In this document: positions 33,619 through 42,407 of the stretch, in pieces
Position numbering within the stretch: the stretch's first letter is position 1
Layout of the letters: each line of letters begins with the position of its first letter
NCBI GenBank assembly: GCA_046483585.1
Contig: JAWOCV010000009.1
Location: 1-42,755, forward strand
Direction: 5' to 3'
DNA from: Marinilabilia sp046483585
GTDB taxonomy: Bacteria; Bacteroidota; Bacteroidia; Bacteroidales; Marinilabiliaceae
Length of the DNA stretch: 42,755 nt
Position numbers and translations under genes: made by a program
The notes under the pieces: generated by a model
Database searches by the model: none
Told to the model about the DNA's origin: nothing
What the model saw: the letters and a program-made list of their open reading frames with translations, nothing else

Positions 33619-34542
33619 TCATCGAAGATCAATCCGGTCGCCCGGGCGGGGTTCCTTCCCTTCTGACATGTCATTCATACGGTAAAGTCGCTTCAGTTTT
33701 ACACCGTAAATCTGTGAAATCTCAAACATGGTTTCTCCATCCTGAACGACATGTTGCTCATGATCGGGATGTGCCTTATTTCGCTTACGTTCAATATAGA
33801 TATATTTGAAGTCGGTGATTTTGTGGTTATCAGACTGAAGATCGTTATATTTTGGAAGTTCCCAATCTCTCAGGTCGAACTCTTCAGAAACAGAAGCAAA
33901 CGTATCTCCTTCCTTAACATTAATATACTTAACCCCGTTATTGTGGTGGACATCATGGGTGACAAAGGGATCCACCTCATTAACATGCTTTCTGTCTGTT
34001 CTGCTGCTTCTGACTCTACCCCCCTCAGCCGCCTTGTCAAAGCGATGGAGCTCATGCTTCTCAATAAGGTCAATAAGGCGGGTTGAATAATTGGGATCAG
34101 TGGCATAGCCATATTTTTTAAGGCCACGGGCCCAACCCTTGTAATCGGTTACATCCAGTTCGAAAAGATCTGAATAGCGGGAGCGGGAAGAAAGAAAGCG
34201 GGCATGGTCGAGATAAGATTCATATACAGAATCGTAAACCCTGAAACATTCATTCCGCCGGTCGTCGTGGTGATAGGTTTTCTCCCCGGTCCAGTCGTGA
34301 CATTTGATCCCGAAATGGTTTTTGGCCTCCCGGGCAAGCCTGCTGTTTCCGTTACCCGATTCAAGCAATCCCTGGGCCAGAGTAATACTGGCAGGAACTC
34401 CGGTCTTTTCCATATTCCTGATGGCCCATTCATAATATTTTTCGATGTATTGCTCACGATTCATCCGTGAACTTGCCTGTCCGTACATGAAAGATATCCC
34501 GGTAAAAAAAAGAACCAGAGAGAGAATTATTTTTTGTTGCAT
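33619..34542 (-). CDS. Secreted glucosaminidase-family hydrolase with two LysM domains
   Basis: 307-aa peptidoglycan hydrolase. I place the start at 34542, because MQQKIILSLVLFFTGISFMY is a clean signal peptide; the open frame extends 34 codons further upstream without one. The glucosaminidase (FlgJ/GH73-like) domain spans about 28-170, with catalytic Glu61 in AQGLLESGNGNSRLA and the family block NHFGIKCHDWTGEKTY. Two LysM modules follow (about 205-251 and 263-307: VKEGDTFASVSEEF and VQDGETMFEISQIYG), which bind glycan strands. It likely acts in cell separation or wall turnover in the periplasm. Confidence 0.92.
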   Translation of the reverse strand: MQQKIILSLVLFFTGISFMYGQASSRMNREQYIEKYYEWAIRNMEKTGVPASITLAQGLLESGNGNSRLAREAKNHFGIKCHDWTGEKTYHHDDRRNECFRVYDSVYESYLDHARFLSSRSRYSDLFELDVTDYKGWARGLKKYGYATDPNYSTRLIDLIEKHELHRFDKAAEGGRVRSSRTDRKHVNEVDPFVTHDVHHNNGVKYINVKEGDTFASVSEEFDLRDWELPKYNDLQSDNHKITDFKYIYIERKRNKAHPDHEQHVVQDGETMFEISQIYGVKLKRLYRMNDMSEGKEPRPGDRIDLR

Positions 34543-34841
34543 AAAACATTGCCTGTTAGAAAGAGAATGACACAACCGAAACTTCAAAAAATAAATATTC
34601 GGAATTATGTATATCGTGGCAAATATATAAAAACGGAACATCAATCCAGATACCGGGACAGATATTTTTACCTAAGAATTGCAGCATAAGATAACCCTAC
34701 GGAATGAGAATCCGAAACAAGCATGATAAAAACCGGTGGAAACAGGCCCGTACTCCGGATTCATGACTCTTTACCATGCCATCCAGCTGACCGCCATATT
34801 TTCGGAGAAAGTGAATCCGTTTTATTCAGAGCTCCTCTCTT

Positions 34842-34976
34842 CAATAGACCGTTAGATTTTTAGACATAAGATTTAAGATGAATTGTATAACATTAATAAC
34901 CTGCATTTTAGCAAAAATCAAACGTATCTTTTTATGACTAAAAATCAGTCTTTTGAAAAAGTTTAACGGACTATTG
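34842..34976 (+). repeat. Family R element with target duplication CTCTT
   Basis: 135 bp from CAATAGACCGTTAGATTTTT to AAAGTTTAACGGACTATTG, flanked by CTCTT (34837-34841 and 34977-34981). It lies in the 636 bp gap before the cytidine deaminase; 34543-34836 and 34982-35102 hold no gene or other recognised signal. Confidence 0.85.
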
Positions 34977-35102
34977 CTCTTTGTTCGGGAGAGAAACATA
35001 CAAAGAAGTGAAAAAAGACCACAAATAAGAAGTTGGATGATGCCTGTTCAAAACCGGCAATGCAGAAATTGTCTTTCAAAAAAACCCTAATCCAAAGTCA
35101 TA

Positions 35103-35133
35103 TTGTCCTTTGTTACAAAAAACACTAATTTTA
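35103..35133 (+). promoter_or_regulatory. Candidate promoter of the cytidine deaminase gene
   Basis: TTG at 35103-35105, 20-bp spacer, TAATTTTA at 35126-35133 (last base off consensus). This would place the transcript start near 35140, upstream of the ATGs at 35155 and 35179 but downstream of the most distal TTG codon. Confidence 0.4.
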
Positions 35134-35178
35134 GCCCCCAACAAGGGGACAATAATGCCCCGCAACAATAGGGCTATT

Positions 35179-35667
35179 ATGGCAGATACAAAAACACAAT
35201 ATTACCAGTTCCCTTTTGAGGAATTCAATTCAACGGACGAACTTGCAGTTGAAGAACAGCATCTCATTGCTCTGGCCAGGGAGGCTGCAAAAAATGCTTA
35301 TTCCCCCTATTCAAAATTCAACGTTGGGGCAGCTTTAATGCTGGAAAATGGCAAGACCATCAGTGGCAACAACCAGGAAAATGCAGCTTATCCCTCCGGC
35401 ATGTGTGCCGAGCGCGTCGCTTTGTTCTATGCCTCTTCACGCTATCCGGGAGTCCCTGTAAAATCGCTTGCCATTGTAGCAGAGAAAGAGCAGCAACCGT
35501 CTGAAACCCCCGTCCCTCCCTGTGGTGGCTGTCGCCAGGTTTTCACCGAATGGGAAAACCGTTTCGGCCAATCTTTCACAGTCATCATGGCCGGGACAAA
35601 GAAGATCATCCGGACCGAAAAGGCCGCTTTTCTTCTGCCCTTTAGTTTTCAGGCAGATTTCCTTTAA
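35179..35667 (+). CDS. cdd: Cytidine deaminase
   Basis: 162-aa pyrimidine-salvage enzyme that converts cytidine to uridine. Zinc and catalytic residues are Cys76 and Glu78 in GMCAERVAL, and Cys115 and Cys118 in VPPCGGCRQV. The block AYSPYSKFNVGAALMLENGK is typical of the family. I prefer the ATG at 35179 because it gives the usual length and lies downstream of the candidate promoter; in-frame alternatives are ATG 35155 and TTG 35110. The gene converges on xseB with only 25 bp between stops. Confidence 0.92.
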   Translation: MADTKTQYYQFPFEEFNSTDELAVEEQHLIALAREAAKNAYSPYSKFNVGAALMLENGKTISGNNQENAAYPSGMCAERVALFYASSRYPGVPVKSLAIVAEKEQQPSETPVPPCGGCRQVFTEWENRFGQSFTVIMAGTKKIIRTEKAAFLLPFSFQADFL

Positions 35668-35692
35668 AAAGGACGCCGGACACCAGGTGCCA

Positions 35693-35902
35693 TCACTCCT
35701 CTCCGTCGTCCATCTCTTTAAGGACTTTTTCGACTTCTTCTTCAGTATTTTTGAGTTTATCGCGGCAAAACCGGACAAGTTCCGAGACTCTTTTCACTTT
35801 CGCCGAAAGCTCATCCACATCGAGTTCTTCACTTTCCATGCGTTGAAGGATCTCTTCAATCTCAGTGATGGCTTCATTATAAGTCAGCTTTTTATTTGTC
35901 AT
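35693..35902 (-). CDS. xseB: Exodeoxyribonuclease VII small subunit
   Basis: 69-aa small subunit of exonuclease VII, which degrades single-stranded DNA from both ends. It shows the family core LTYNEAITEIEEILQRMESE followed by the two-helix coiled coil DVDELSAKVKRVSELVRFCR. The length is normal. The start overlaps the end of xseA by 11 bp, giving coupled translation and balanced synthesis of the subunits. Confidence 0.93.
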   Translation of the reverse strand: MTNKKLTYNEAITEIEEILQRMESEELDVDELSAKVKRVSELVRFCRDKLKNTEEEVEKVLKEMDDGEE

Positions 35903-37307
35903 GGTTCGGATTTTTGTTTTGCGGATCTTTTTCTACACGGGTAATTTGCCCGGCTAAAACGCCGTTATGCAAGCGGGTTGTAATTTCGTCTCCCTGATTG
36001 ACCATCTCAACATTCTTCACAAGGTTCCCGTTCAGGTAAGTGAGAGAATAGCCTCGTTCCAGGAGACGTTTGGGATCATTGAGACGGGCTGTCTGCTCAA
36101 TATGGCCAAGTTTTTCGGTTTCTCTGGAAATTCGCCGGAACGGCAATGCGTTTAACATTTGCTGATGCTGTTGCAGAAGCTGATCATGCGTCTTAATGAT
36201 CTGTTTGGAAATATTTCCGGCTTTATCCTGAAATCTTTTGAGGCGATTGGTTGCTTCGCCAAGCCGTCGTGACACAGATACCGGCAACCGGCCCACCTGC
36301 CTTTCGAGCCTGTTGTTTCGTTTCTGCAAGGCCATTTTAACCAGAGGAACATATGCCGATGCCAGAGTTTCAGTCCTCTTTTTCTCCGCCTGAATGGCCT
36401 CCCGGGCCATTTCGGCAATTTCGGCAGCCTTTTCATCCACAACCTGCAGGAAAGTCCCGGCCCGTTCGATGAGAAAAGCAGCCACAGCCGTAGGCGTTTT
36501 CATTCTTGTATTGGCGACGATATCGGCTACCGATTCATCACGCTCATGCCCAATGCCCGTGATCACAGGCAGAGGAAACTGAGCAATATGAAATGCCACC
36601 CAATAACCATCGAAACACATGAGATCAACGGACGCTCCGCCCCCCCTGATCAAAACCACGGCATCAAAGAAATTCACATGTTCAAAAACCCGGTCAAAGG
36701 CGGCCGTAATGGACGCCTCAGCCCTGTCGCCCTGCATAACAGCCGGAAAAAGATGATAATAAAACCTGATATGATAGGGGTTATTCTCCAGTTGATTGAT
36801 AAAATCGCCATAACCGGCTGCTGTAGGCGACGAAATGACGGCGATCTTCTGGATAACAGGAGGCAAGTCCAGCTCCCTGTTCATTTCCAACACCCCTTCT
36901 TCCTCCAGGCGCATCAGGACTTCCCGGCGTTTTCGGGCAAGATCGCCCATGGTATATGAGGGGTCAATGTCGCTGATGATCAGACTGAGTCCGTAAACCT
37001 CCTGAAACTGAACAGCCACCTTTACCAAAACCTTCAAACCTTTGGTCAGCGGCTGTCCTGTGGCAGACTCAAAATAGGCTTTCAGCATCCTGTAATTCTG
37101 GGCCCATATGAGTGCACGCGACCGGGCCCGGAGTTGATCGCTTTTTTCATCCTTTTCAATCAGATCAATATAGCAATGACCATTCCGGTTGACCCGCAAC
37201 TCACTGATCTCGGCCGTTACCCACAATGAGTGAAGCATCGCATCGTCAATAATGCCCCTTATCCTTTGGTTAAGCTGAAAAAGTGTGATGGTGTTCTCCT
37301 GTCCCAT
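35892..37307 (-). CDS. xseA: Exodeoxyribonuclease VII large subunit
   Basis: 471-aa catalytic subunit. An OB-fold DNA-binding domain covers about 1-105 (LFQLNQRIRGIIDDAM, LWVTAEISELRVNRNGHCYI), the catalytic domain about 130-320 (KIAVISSPTAAGYGDFINQL, VVLIRGGGASVDLMCFDGY, PVITGIGHERDESVADIVA, RMKTPTAVAAFLI), and long C-terminal helices about 320-440 that carry XseB subunits. It takes part in repair and recombination of single-stranded ends. It is upstream of xseB in a two-gene operon; 70 bp separate it from the next minus-strand gene, whose stop lies beyond its ATG. Confidence 0.96.
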   Translation of the reverse strand: MGQENTITLFQLNQRIRGIIDDAMLHSLWVTAEISELRVNRNGHCYIDLIEKDEKSDQLRARSRALIWAQNYRMLKAYFESATGQPLTKGLKVLVKVAVQFQEVYGLSLIISDIDPSYTMGDLARKRREVLMRLEEEGVLEMNRELDLPPVIQKIAVISSPTAAGYGDFINQLENNPYHIRFYYHLFPAVMQGDRAEASITAAFDRVFEHVNFFDAVVLIRGGGASVDLMCFDGYWVAFHIAQFPLPVITGIGHERDESVADIVANTRMKTPTAVAAFLIERAGTFLQVVDEKAAEIAEMAREAIQAEKKRTETLASAYVPLVKMALQKRNNRLERQVGRLPVSVSRRLGEATNRLKRFQDKAGNISKQIIKTHDQLLQQHQQMLNALPFRRISRETEKLGHIEQTARLNDPKRLLERGYSLTYLNGNLVKNVEMVNQGDEITTRLHNGVLAGQITRVEKDPQNKNPNHDK

Positions 37308-37377
37308 ATCTGATCATGTCTTCCCCGGTTGAACGAACCCGGTAGTATATTCCGGCCTGGCCCGGGCCATTCGTTTT

Positions 37378-38238
37378 TTAAAAACCCTGTATGTATTCCT
37401 CCGGCTGATTCTGATAATTTTCCGGATCTTTTAACTGATCGCGGTTTCTTTCAAACCGCTCAAACTTTTTCCGCTGGATGCTGTCAAGCTCTTCCTTATT
37501 GAGGGGTTCTCCCTCCTCAAACTTCATGGTATAATTGACATTGCCCTGAGCATCATAAAACACCCATTTACCATCGCGCATGTTGTTGTGGTACTGACCT
37601 TCAATTTCTTTCTCCCCGTTGGTATAAAAAACGGTATAAGGTCCATGCATTTCACCGTTTTTGTATGTGATATTTAACCTGAGACTTCCGTCGGGATAAT
37701 ACCTTTTTTCCACCCCTTCCTTTTTCCCATCTTCATAGGTAATTTCAGCCGCCACCGTTTCATCATCAAAGAAAATGCGGGATTCTCCCTCCCTTACATC
37801 ATTTTGATATATCTCGGTTGATTTCAGATGGCCATCTTCATCAAAGAATTTCCAAAGACTGTCTTTCTCCATATTGAGATATTGCCCTTCAGCAAGCTTA
37901 TCACCACTTTCCGAATAAAATGTTCCCTTCCCGCGCAGGCCGTCATCTTCAAAAACAATCTCCACAAACTTTTCACCGTCAGGATAATAACGCACCAGGG
38001 TATCCACCGGTTGCCCGTCTTTGAAGCGGGCTTTATAGGCCGGATTTCCGTTGGGATGAAATTTCATCCATTTGCCCTGTCTCCGGCCCTTTTCATCGGT
38101 CCGGTTATCATACCCCTCAGGCCTTTCCGGTTTTTCCCTCTTTTCCTCCTTTTCGGATCCCGGTTTATCAAAGATCTGCCCCTGAAGAGCCGAAACAAAA
38201 AACATGAATAAGGAAATAACCAGCAATTGTCGCATCAT
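37378..38238 (-). CDS. Secreted MORN-type repeat protein (YwqK family)
   Basis: 286-aa protein with a signal peptide (MMRQLLVISLFMFFVSALQG) and a repeat region (about 50-245) of short beta-hairpin units of the MORN_2/YwqK kind: GKWMKFHPNGNPAYKARFKD, VRYYPDGEKFVEIVFED, WKFFDEDGHLKSTEIY, KRYYPDGSLRLNITYKNG and GKWVFYDAQGNVNYTMKFE. Databases often label the family as an antitoxin; nothing here supports a toxin partner. An N-terminal KEEKREKPERPE stretch and a polar C-terminal tail (KKFERFERNRDQ) frame the repeats. It is probably periplasmic or surface-exposed, function unknown. It could be co-transcribed with xseA-xseB downstream. Confidence 0.8.
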   Translation of the reverse strand: MMRQLLVISLFMFFVSALQGQIFDKPGSEKEEKREKPERPEGYDNRTDEKGRRQGKWMKFHPNGNPAYKARFKDGQPVDTLVRYYPDGEKFVEIVFEDDGLRGKGTFYSESGDKLAEGQYLNMEKDSLWKFFDEDGHLKSTEIYQNDVREGESRIFFDDETVAAEITYEDGKKEGVEKRYYPDGSLRLNITYKNGEMHGPYTVFYTNGEKEIEGQYHNNMRDGKWVFYDAQGNVNYTMKFEEGEPLNKEELDSIQRKKFERFERNRDQLKDPENYQNQPEEYIQGF

Positions 38239-38330
38239 TGGGTCGTTATATTAAAAAAATCTGATTCCACTTACAAAATTATCCAAAAATACCGGAACAA
38301 TCCCCCCACCTCCGAATTTTAGACAAAAAA

Positions 38331-38358
38331 AAGTCCCCGCTAAAGCGGAGACTTTTTT
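38331..38358 (-). terminator. Intrinsic terminator of dnaK
   Basis: Stem AAGTCCCCGCT (38331-38341) / AGCGGAGACTT (38344-38354) with one mismatch; the plus-strand A-run at 38325-38332 provides the U-tract for leftward transcription, and T's on the right side would also allow rightward termination. Confidence 0.8.
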
Positions 38359-38392
38359 CAAAAACAGTTCTCAAAGGGAACTCAAAATATAA

Positions 38393-40321
38393 TTATTTGA
38401 CTTCTTCAAAATCAACGTCGGTTACTTCATCGTCATCACCGCCGCCTTTATTACCTGACTGACCTCCCTGCTGCTGCTGTTGCTGTTCACCACCAGCCTG
38501 TTGGCCTCCCTGGGCCTGTTGACTGGCATTGTACATTTCCTGAGAAGCAGCCTGGAATACCGAATTGAGCTCTTCAGTGGCTTTGTCGATGGCTTCAAGG
38601 TCCTCATTTTTGTGGGCCTCTTTCAGCTTAGCCAAAGCATCTTCAATGGGCTTCTTCTTCTCTGCAGGGATCTTGTCTCCAAACTCATTCATCTGCTTTT
38701 CGGTCTGGAAAATCAGGCTGTCGGCAGCATTGAGTTTGTCGATCTTTTCTTTGGCCTGCTTATCGGCCTCTGCATTGGCATCAGCCTCTTCCTTCATACG
38801 CTTGATCTCGTCTTCTGACAAGCCCGAAGAAGCCTCGATACGAATGCTTTGTTCTTTACCAGTGGCTTTATCCTGAGCCCTCACGTGCAGAATACCATTG
38901 GCATCGATGTCAAAGGTCACCTCAATTTGTGGTGTTCCACGTGGTGCCGGCGGAATGCCATCGAGGTGGAAGCGGCCAATGGTCTTATTGTCTTTTGCCA
39001 TGGGGCGCTCACCCTGCAGCACGTGAATTTCTACCGAGGGCTGATTATCGGCAGCCGTGGTGAATGTTTCCGATTTTTTGGTCGGGATGGTGGTATTGGC
39101 TTCAATAAGCTTGGTCATCACACCGCCCATGGTTTCAATACCAAGTGAGAGCGGAGTCACATCAAGCAACAGCACATCTTTCACATCACCCGTGAGTACA
39201 CCACCCTGAATGGCAGCACCTATGGCGACAACCTCATCGGGGTTCACACCTTTAGACGCTTTACGGTTAAAGAAATTTTCAACCACATTCTGAATGGCAG
39301 GGATACGTGTAGACCCGCCAACCAATATCACTTCATCCACATCAGATGCACTCATATCTGCATCTTTCAGGGCCTTTTTACAAGGCTCAAGCGTCTTTTG
39401 CACCAGTCCGTCGACCAATTGCTCAAATTTAGAGCGCGACAGACTTTTCACCAGGTGTTTGGGAACACCGTCAACGGGCATGATGTAAGGCAGATTGATC
39501 TCAGTGCTGCTGGCGCTGGAGAGTTCAATCTTGGCTTTCTCAGCTGCATCCTTAAGACGCTGAAGCGCCATTGGATCTTTTCTCAGATCCAGGCCTTCAT
39601 CCTTCTGAAACTCATCGGCGAGCCAGTTCATGACGATGTCATCGAAATCATCACCACCCAGGTGTGTATCGCCATTGGTGGATTTCACCTCAAATACACC
39701 ATCACCCAGTTCAAGAATACTTATATCGAACGTTCCGCCTCCCAGGTCGAAGACGGCCACTTTCATGTCTTTCCCCTTTTTGTCAAGTCCATATGCCAGT
39801 GAAGCGGCGGTCGGCTCATTAATGATCCGCTTGACATTAAGTCCGGCAATTTCACCGGCCTCTTTGGTGGCCTGACGCTGAGAATCATTAAAATACGCCG
39901 GTACCGTAACAACTGCTTCGGTTACTTCCTGTCCCAGATAATCTTCCGCGGTTTTCTTCATTTTCTGAAGAACCATGGCCGATATTTCCTGGGGCGAATA
40001 TTGACGATCATCAACCTGTACCCTGGGGGTATTATTCTCACCTTTTACTACTTTATAAGACACCCTCTCTACCTCATTGGGTATCTCACCATAGGTGGTC
40101 CCCATAAAGCGTTTGATCGAATATATTGTTTTTTCTGGGTTGGTGATGGCCTGTCTTTTGGCAGGATCACCCACCTTACGCTCACCATTTTCCACAAATG
40201 CAACAATAGATGGTGTGGTCCGTTTTCCTTCGCTGTTGGGAATAACAACAGCTTCGTTACCTTCCATCACTGAAACACATGAGTTGGTCGTGCCTAAGTC
40301 TATTCCAATTATTTTTCCCAT
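38393..40321 (-). CDS. dnaK: Molecular chaperone DnaK (Hsp70)
   Basis: 642-aa Hsp70. The ATPase domain (1-385) has IIGIDLGTTNSCVSVMEG, VFDLGGGTFDISIL and the VILVGGSTRIPAIQ motif. The linker is DVLLLDVTPL, the substrate-binding beta domain runs to about 505, and the helical lid ends in a Gln/Gly-rich tail with the conserved C-terminal DEVTDVDFEEVK. Length and motifs are standard. It stands alone: dnaJ and grpE are not adjacent. No CIRCE element (TTAGCACTC with inverted partner) is seen upstream, so HrcA control is not supported. It has its own terminator downstream. Confidence 0.98.
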   Translation of the reverse strand: MGKIIGIDLGTTNSCVSVMEGNEAVVIPNSEGKRTTPSIVAFVENGERKVGDPAKRQAITNPEKTIYSIKRFMGTTYGEIPNEVERVSYKVVKGENNTPRVQVDDRQYSPQEISAMVLQKMKKTAEDYLGQEVTEAVVTVPAYFNDSQRQATKEAGEIAGLNVKRIINEPTAASLAYGLDKKGKDMKVAVFDLGGGTFDISILELGDGVFEVKSTNGDTHLGGDDFDDIVMNWLADEFQKDEGLDLRKDPMALQRLKDAAEKAKIELSSASSTEINLPYIMPVDGVPKHLVKSLSRSKFEQLVDGLVQKTLEPCKKALKDADMSASDVDEVILVGGSTRIPAIQNVVENFFNRKASKGVNPDEVVAIGAAIQGGVLTGDVKDVLLLDVTPLSLGIETMGGVMTKLIEANTTIPTKKSETFTTAADNQPSVEIHVLQGERPMAKDNKTIGRFHLDGIPPAPRGTPQIEVTFDIDANGILHVRAQDKATGKEQSIRIEASSGLSEDEIKRMKEEADANAEADKQAKEKIDKLNAADSLIFQTEKQMNEFGDKIPAEKKKPIEDALAKLKEAHKNEDLEAIDKATEELNSVFQAASQEMYNASQQAQGGQQAGGEQQQQQQGGQSGNKGGGDDDEVTDVDFEEVK

Positions 40322-40604
40322 TGTGTAATTTATTTTTTGTTCTCGATTTTTTCTTGTTGTTTGGTCTCTGTTGAATCAAAGGATGTGCCATTCCATTTTT
40401 TCTTTTCAAAAAAACAAACACCATAATTTTATTATACTCCTACCTTTCAATTGATTAGACAAAACTTCCCAATGAGCCTAATTCCCTGCATTCTATTGTA
40501 TTTCAATATTTTAACTGATTATTTTCCCTTGAAAAATAACATTTTCTTTCAATGGCCTTAGATTAACAAACGGATGTAATTCTGACACAGCAAAAAACAA
40601 AAAA
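40322..40604. other. dnaK leader region and intergenic DNA
   Basis: AT-rich DNA between dnaK and the hydrogenase terminator. I find no TAnnTTTG box on the minus strand and no inverted repeat typical of heat-shock operators, so the dnaK promoter is not located. Confidence 0.4.
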
Positions 40605-40627
40605 CCCGAAATCTGTCAGATTCCGGG
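40592..40627 (-). terminator. Intrinsic terminator of the hydrogenase gene
   Basis: Stem CCCGAAATCT (40605-40614) / AGATTCCGGG (40618-40627) around GTC, with a single G-T type mismatch. Read leftward it is followed by a U-tract encoded by the A-run at 40592-40604. It starts 22 bp after the stop of the hydrogenase gene. Confidence 0.8.
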
Positions 40628-40649
40628 TGACAATTCGGCAGCACCACAA

Positions 40650-42107
40650 TCACTCCACCTCTGCAGGGGTCCTTTCGATTTCTTCCAGGGCTTTATCAAA
40701 GTTCTTTTTCCCTTTTCTGTCATCTACCACAGCACAGGGCCCGGCCAGGCATCCACCTTCACAGGCCATGACCTCTATAAAATTCCCCGGCGCCTTGCCG
40801 CGGGCATAAGCTTTTAGCTGTGCCAGCGCTTTTTTATCAATGCCGTTAATCACCACCTCTTTAATAAAGATGTTCTCATTGGCTTTTTTCACGGCATTGG
40901 TCACGCCCGAGCTAACTGCAAACCTGCGGGCTTCCATGGGCAGGGGTTCCAAACCGGTTTCGTGGGGCATACCCGCTACATCGATTCCCAATCCCTGAAA
41001 AATGGCATCAAGTTCTTCAAAAGTCAACACATAATCCACCATACCCGAATCGGCAGCCTCTTTTCGCTTGGCCACACACGGCCCTATGAAAACCGTTTTA
41101 GCCTCCGGATATCTTTCGCGGGCCAATTGGGCCGTAAACTTCATGGGCGAAGGCGTTTCACTGACCAGTTTTTTCAAAGCTGGAATATGCTTATTCACCG
41201 CCTCGATGTATGAGGGGCAACACGAGGTCGTCATCAGCGAACAACCGGCTTCAAGTCGCTCGTGAAATTCCTCAGATTCCTGTCTGGCCGTCATTGCAGC
41301 CCCTTCTGCCACTTCCATCACATTGGTGAAACCAATTTCCCTGACGGCATTGATGACCTGCCCTGCAGAAACGTCATACTGACCGGCTATGGCAGGGGCC
41401 ACCATGGCGGTCAGCCGGCCGCCCTGACCAATATGATTCAACACATCCACCACCTGTGAAATTTCAAATATTCCACCGAAAGGGCATGCATTGATGCATC
41501 TTCCGCACATAATGCACTTCTCTTCATCGATCTCTTCCACCCCTTTTTCATTCTTTCGGATGGCTCCCACGGGGCAGGCTTCTTCGCAGGGAACCGGCAT
41601 ATAGATGATGGCATGATAGGGACAGGCTTTTTGGCATATTCCGCAGCTGATGCAACCTTCCTCTACAATTTGGGCCTTCCCTGACGCATTGATTATAATG
41701 GCATCTTTTGGGCAGTTCATCTGACAGGAACGCGCCACACATCCCCGGCAAAGATTACTCACCACGTAATTGACCTTCACACAACTGGTACAGGCTTCAT
41801 CCACCACCGTCATGATTTTATTGCCGGGCTTATCAACGCGTGACAGGGCCCGGCCGGCATATTCCGATAAAGGGGTCAGCTCATCTTCCTCCTCATCCGG
41901 GCTAAACCCCAGCAACGGCATGGTTTTGTATTTGATGACCGCCCGCTCCTTATGGATGCAGCAACGACGACGGGCTCCCTGTTCTTTAGGCGCCATTTCG
42001 AGGGGAATGCGGTCAATTTCTTCGGTAAGTTGGTTTTCTTTGATCAAACGGGTCAGACGTGCGATGATCTCACGCCGGATAACCATTGTGTTCTGAACGT
42101 AGGCCAT
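40650..42107 (-). CDS. Monomeric [FeFe] hydrogenase, group B type
   Basis: 485-aa iron-sulfur protein. The N-terminal block REIIARLTRLIKENQLTEEI through RRRCCIHKERAVIK matches what I know of the group B1/B3 [FeFe] hydrogenases (TIGR04105). Cysteine-rich ferredoxin-like segments at about 106-132, 152-162 and 198-208 carry [4Fe-4S] clusters. The H-cluster motifs are TTSCCPSY (Cys296, Cys297), GPCVAKRKE (Cys344) and MACEGGCLAGP (Cys449, Cys453). The expected reaction is reversible proton reduction to H2; physiological direction and partner are unknown. It is cytoplasmic, with no signal peptide. The maturases HydE/F/G are not in the window. A perfect -7 box TACTTTTG on the minus strand is at 42152-42159. 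Confidence 0.9.
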   Translation of the reverse strand: MAYVQNTMVIRREIIARLTRLIKENQLTEEIDRIPLEMAPKEQGARRRCCIHKERAVIKYKTMPLLGFSPDEEEDELTPLSEYAGRALSRVDKPGNKIMTVVDEACTSCVKVNYVVSNLCRGCVARSCQMNCPKDAIIINASGKAQIVEEGCISCGICQKACPYHAIIYMPVPCEEACPVGAIRKNEKGVEEIDEEKCIMCGRCINACPFGGIFEISQVVDVLNHIGQGGRLTAMVAPAIAGQYDVSAGQVINAVREIGFTNVMEVAEGAAMTARQESEEFHERLEAGCSLMTTSCCPSYIEAVNKHIPALKKLVSETPSPMKFTAQLARERYPEAKTVFIGPCVAKRKEAADSGMVDYVLTFEELDAIFQGLGIDVAGMPHETGLEPLPMEARRFAVSSGVTNAVKKANENIFIKEVVINGIDKKALAQLKAYARGKAPGNFIEVMACEGGCLAGPCAVVDDRKGKKNFDKALEEIERTPAEVE

Positions 42108-42151
42108 AAAAGCAAATCGGAAATTTAGTCTGTGTGTGTGTTTGAATGGTG

Positions 42152-42159
42152 CAAAAGTA
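42152..42159 (-). promoter_or_regulatory. -7 box of the hydrogenase gene
   Basis: Minus-strand TACTTTTG fits TAnnTTTG exactly, about 45 bp before the ATG. The -33 region has only TTTTC-like sequence. Confidence 0.5.
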
Positions 42160-42214
42160 GCTGTTATTAAAGAAAAGTTTCCGTAATTGCTGTTAAAAAA
42201 GAAAAATCTTAATC

Positions 42215-42350
42215 CAATAGACCGTTAGATTTTTAGATGTAAGATCTAAGATGATTCGTATCGACCTAATATACTGCGTATTATCAAACACAAGATTTTG
42301 ATCAGAAACAACTGATCTACAGCTTATTGTAAAAGTTTAACGAACTATTG
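42215..42350 (+). repeat. Family R element with target duplication TTAATC
   Basis: 136 bp from CAATAGACCGTTAGATTTTT to AAAGTTTAACGAACTATTG, flanked by TTAATC on both sides (42209-42214 and 42351-42356). If the duplication is 5 bp (TTAAT), the element carries one extra C at its left end. Confidence 0.8.
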
Positions 42351-42407
42351 TTAATCTTTCATCTAATAAAAACCATAAGTTATTAAAAATATGATGTTTA
42401 ACTAATT

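Noticed and set aside
34543..35102. A tRNA or small RNA gene in the gap before the cytidine deaminase
   Set aside because: No cloverleaf, T-loop GTTC consensus with matching acceptor stem, or terminator was found; the only structured part is the family R element.
37378..38238. MORN-repeat protein as an antitoxin of a toxin-antitoxin pair
   Set aside because: It has a secretion signal and no adjacent small toxin-like gene; the database label for the family is not supported by this context.
40322..40604. A CIRCE/HrcA operator before dnaK
   Set aside because: No TTAGCACTC half-site or partner is present on either strand.
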